DNA from: CBFHWY01 sp965659675
GTDB lineage: Bacteria > Bacteroidota > Bacteroidia > Flavobacteriales_G > Salibacteraceae
Assembly (NCBI GenBank): GCA_965659675.1
Contig: CBFHWY010000001.1
Coordinates: forward strand, 78,335-142,334
Length of the DNA: 64,000 nucleotides
Reading direction: 5' to 3'
A program made the translations under genes and the position numbers. Position 1 is the stretch's first letter. Each line of letters opens with the position of its first letter. Shown piece after piece: positions 63,670 to 64,000 of the stretch. The notes below the pieces were generated by a model. That model searched no databases, was not told the origin of the DNA, and saw nothing but the letters and a program-made list of their open reading frames with translations.

Positions 63670-64000
63670 ATGATATTATCCATGACAGGATTTGGGAAGG
63701 CCGAAGGACAGTTCAAAGGCCTCCGAATTAGTGCAGAGATCAGGTCGCTGAACTCAAAGACCTTTGACTTCAAATCCAGACTACCACAGGAGTACCAGGA
63801 AAAAGAGCTCGAATATAAATCTCGCATCCAGGAGAGTATGAATCGCGGTAAGGTAGACTTGATGCTGGAGCTGGAAAGAAACGATGATCAGGCTGCTCAC
63901 AAGATCCAGGTCAATACCCTCATGCAGTACATCAAACAGATCGATGAAGTTGAGGAACTTTCTGGGCGAAAGGCGAGTCAGGCTATCGAATACCTATTGA
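63670..64000 (+). CDS. yicC: YicC/YloC-family endoribonuclease (3' partial)
   Basis: 110 codons are visible before the window ends, with no stop. The start MILSMTGFGKAEGQFKG and the following EIRSLNSKTFDFKSRLP are the diagnostic N-terminus of YicC. MNRGKVDLMLELE matches the conserved RGKV segment. YicC-family proteins are endoribonucleases acting on mRNA and small RNA. The ATG is fixed by the MTGFG motif and by the -7 box four bases upstream. Confidence 0.92.
   Translation, partial: MILSMTGFGKAEGQFKGLRISAEIRSLNSKTFDFKSRLPQEYQEKELEYKSRIQESMNRGKVDLMLELERNDDQAAHKIQVNTLMQYIKQIDEVEELSGRKASQAIEYLL

Noticed and set aside
1..64000. tRNA, rRNA or riboswitch in the intergenic gaps
   Set aside because: No cloverleaf, rRNA motif or riboswitch core was recognised; the gaps are short and mostly hold promoters or hairpins.

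Overview
The window reads as a chromosomal segment of a Bacteroidota bacterium, most likely of the Flavobacteriales. The evidence is: seven secreted proteins with Por/type IX secretion C-terminal signals (three type A, four type B 'gliding motility-associated'), SprB repeats, a single-domain-sized primary sigma factor of 286 residues, the long form of IspG, a lysyl-tRNA synthetase with a C-terminal extension, repeated TAnnTTTG promoter boxes and almost no Shine-Dalgarno sequences. kdsB shows it makes LPS with Kdo. Nothing points to a plasmid, phage or CRISPR locus, and no rRNA or tRNA gene was seen.

Layout. 1-2.5 kb: end of a calcium-binding-type T9SS protein, then an OmpA-type lipoprotein and a strong terminator. 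2.6-6.1 kb: recJ and lysS. 6.2-13.3 kb: an accessory stretch with a stand-alone Omp85 barrel, a displaced copy of the LysRS tail, an FG-GAP protein, a chimeric choice-of-anchor T9SS protein, two small unknown genes with a decayed-looking upstream segment, and a YCF48-type lipoprotein. 13.3-25.9 kb: housekeeping genes (gpsA, ispG, kdsB, the primary sigma factor, hflX), two transport or membrane proteins, a LysM-containing DUF1571 protein and an HU-like/SPOR membrane protein. 25.8-38.8 kb: an SprB-repeat T9SS protein, rbfA and a LolC/E permease, an alpha/beta hydrolase, aminopeptidase P, the sdhCAB respiratory complex, an aminotransferase/omega-amidase pair, an Ig-like lipoprotein and free-methionine-sulfoxide reductase. 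38.9-53.8 kb: three giant paralogous type B T9SS adhesin-like genes in a row. 53.9-64 kb: yebC, acyl-CoA carboxylase beta, ribE, a fourth divergent member of the giant family, an NtrC-type regulator with an Hpt partner, an LPG-synthase-type flippase-like protein, an ArsC/Spx-like protein, a DMT transporter and the start of yicC.

How it fits together. The four related surface proteins (38971-43554, 43659-48773, 48773-53821, 56777-59461) share an approximately 400-residue N-terminal region and a type B sorting domain; three also carry the same approximately 200-residue module nested inside a PKD-like domain. They form the main accessory system of the window, probably exported through T9SS encoded elsewhere. 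The most informative non-coding signals are: a LysRS C-terminal remnant on the far side of an inverted gene next to lysS, which looks like 3'-end displacement by an insertion; a class of genes whose TAnnTTTG box lies exactly 4 nt before ATG, predicting leaderless mRNAs; and five tail-to-tail gene pairs whose coding ends overlap.
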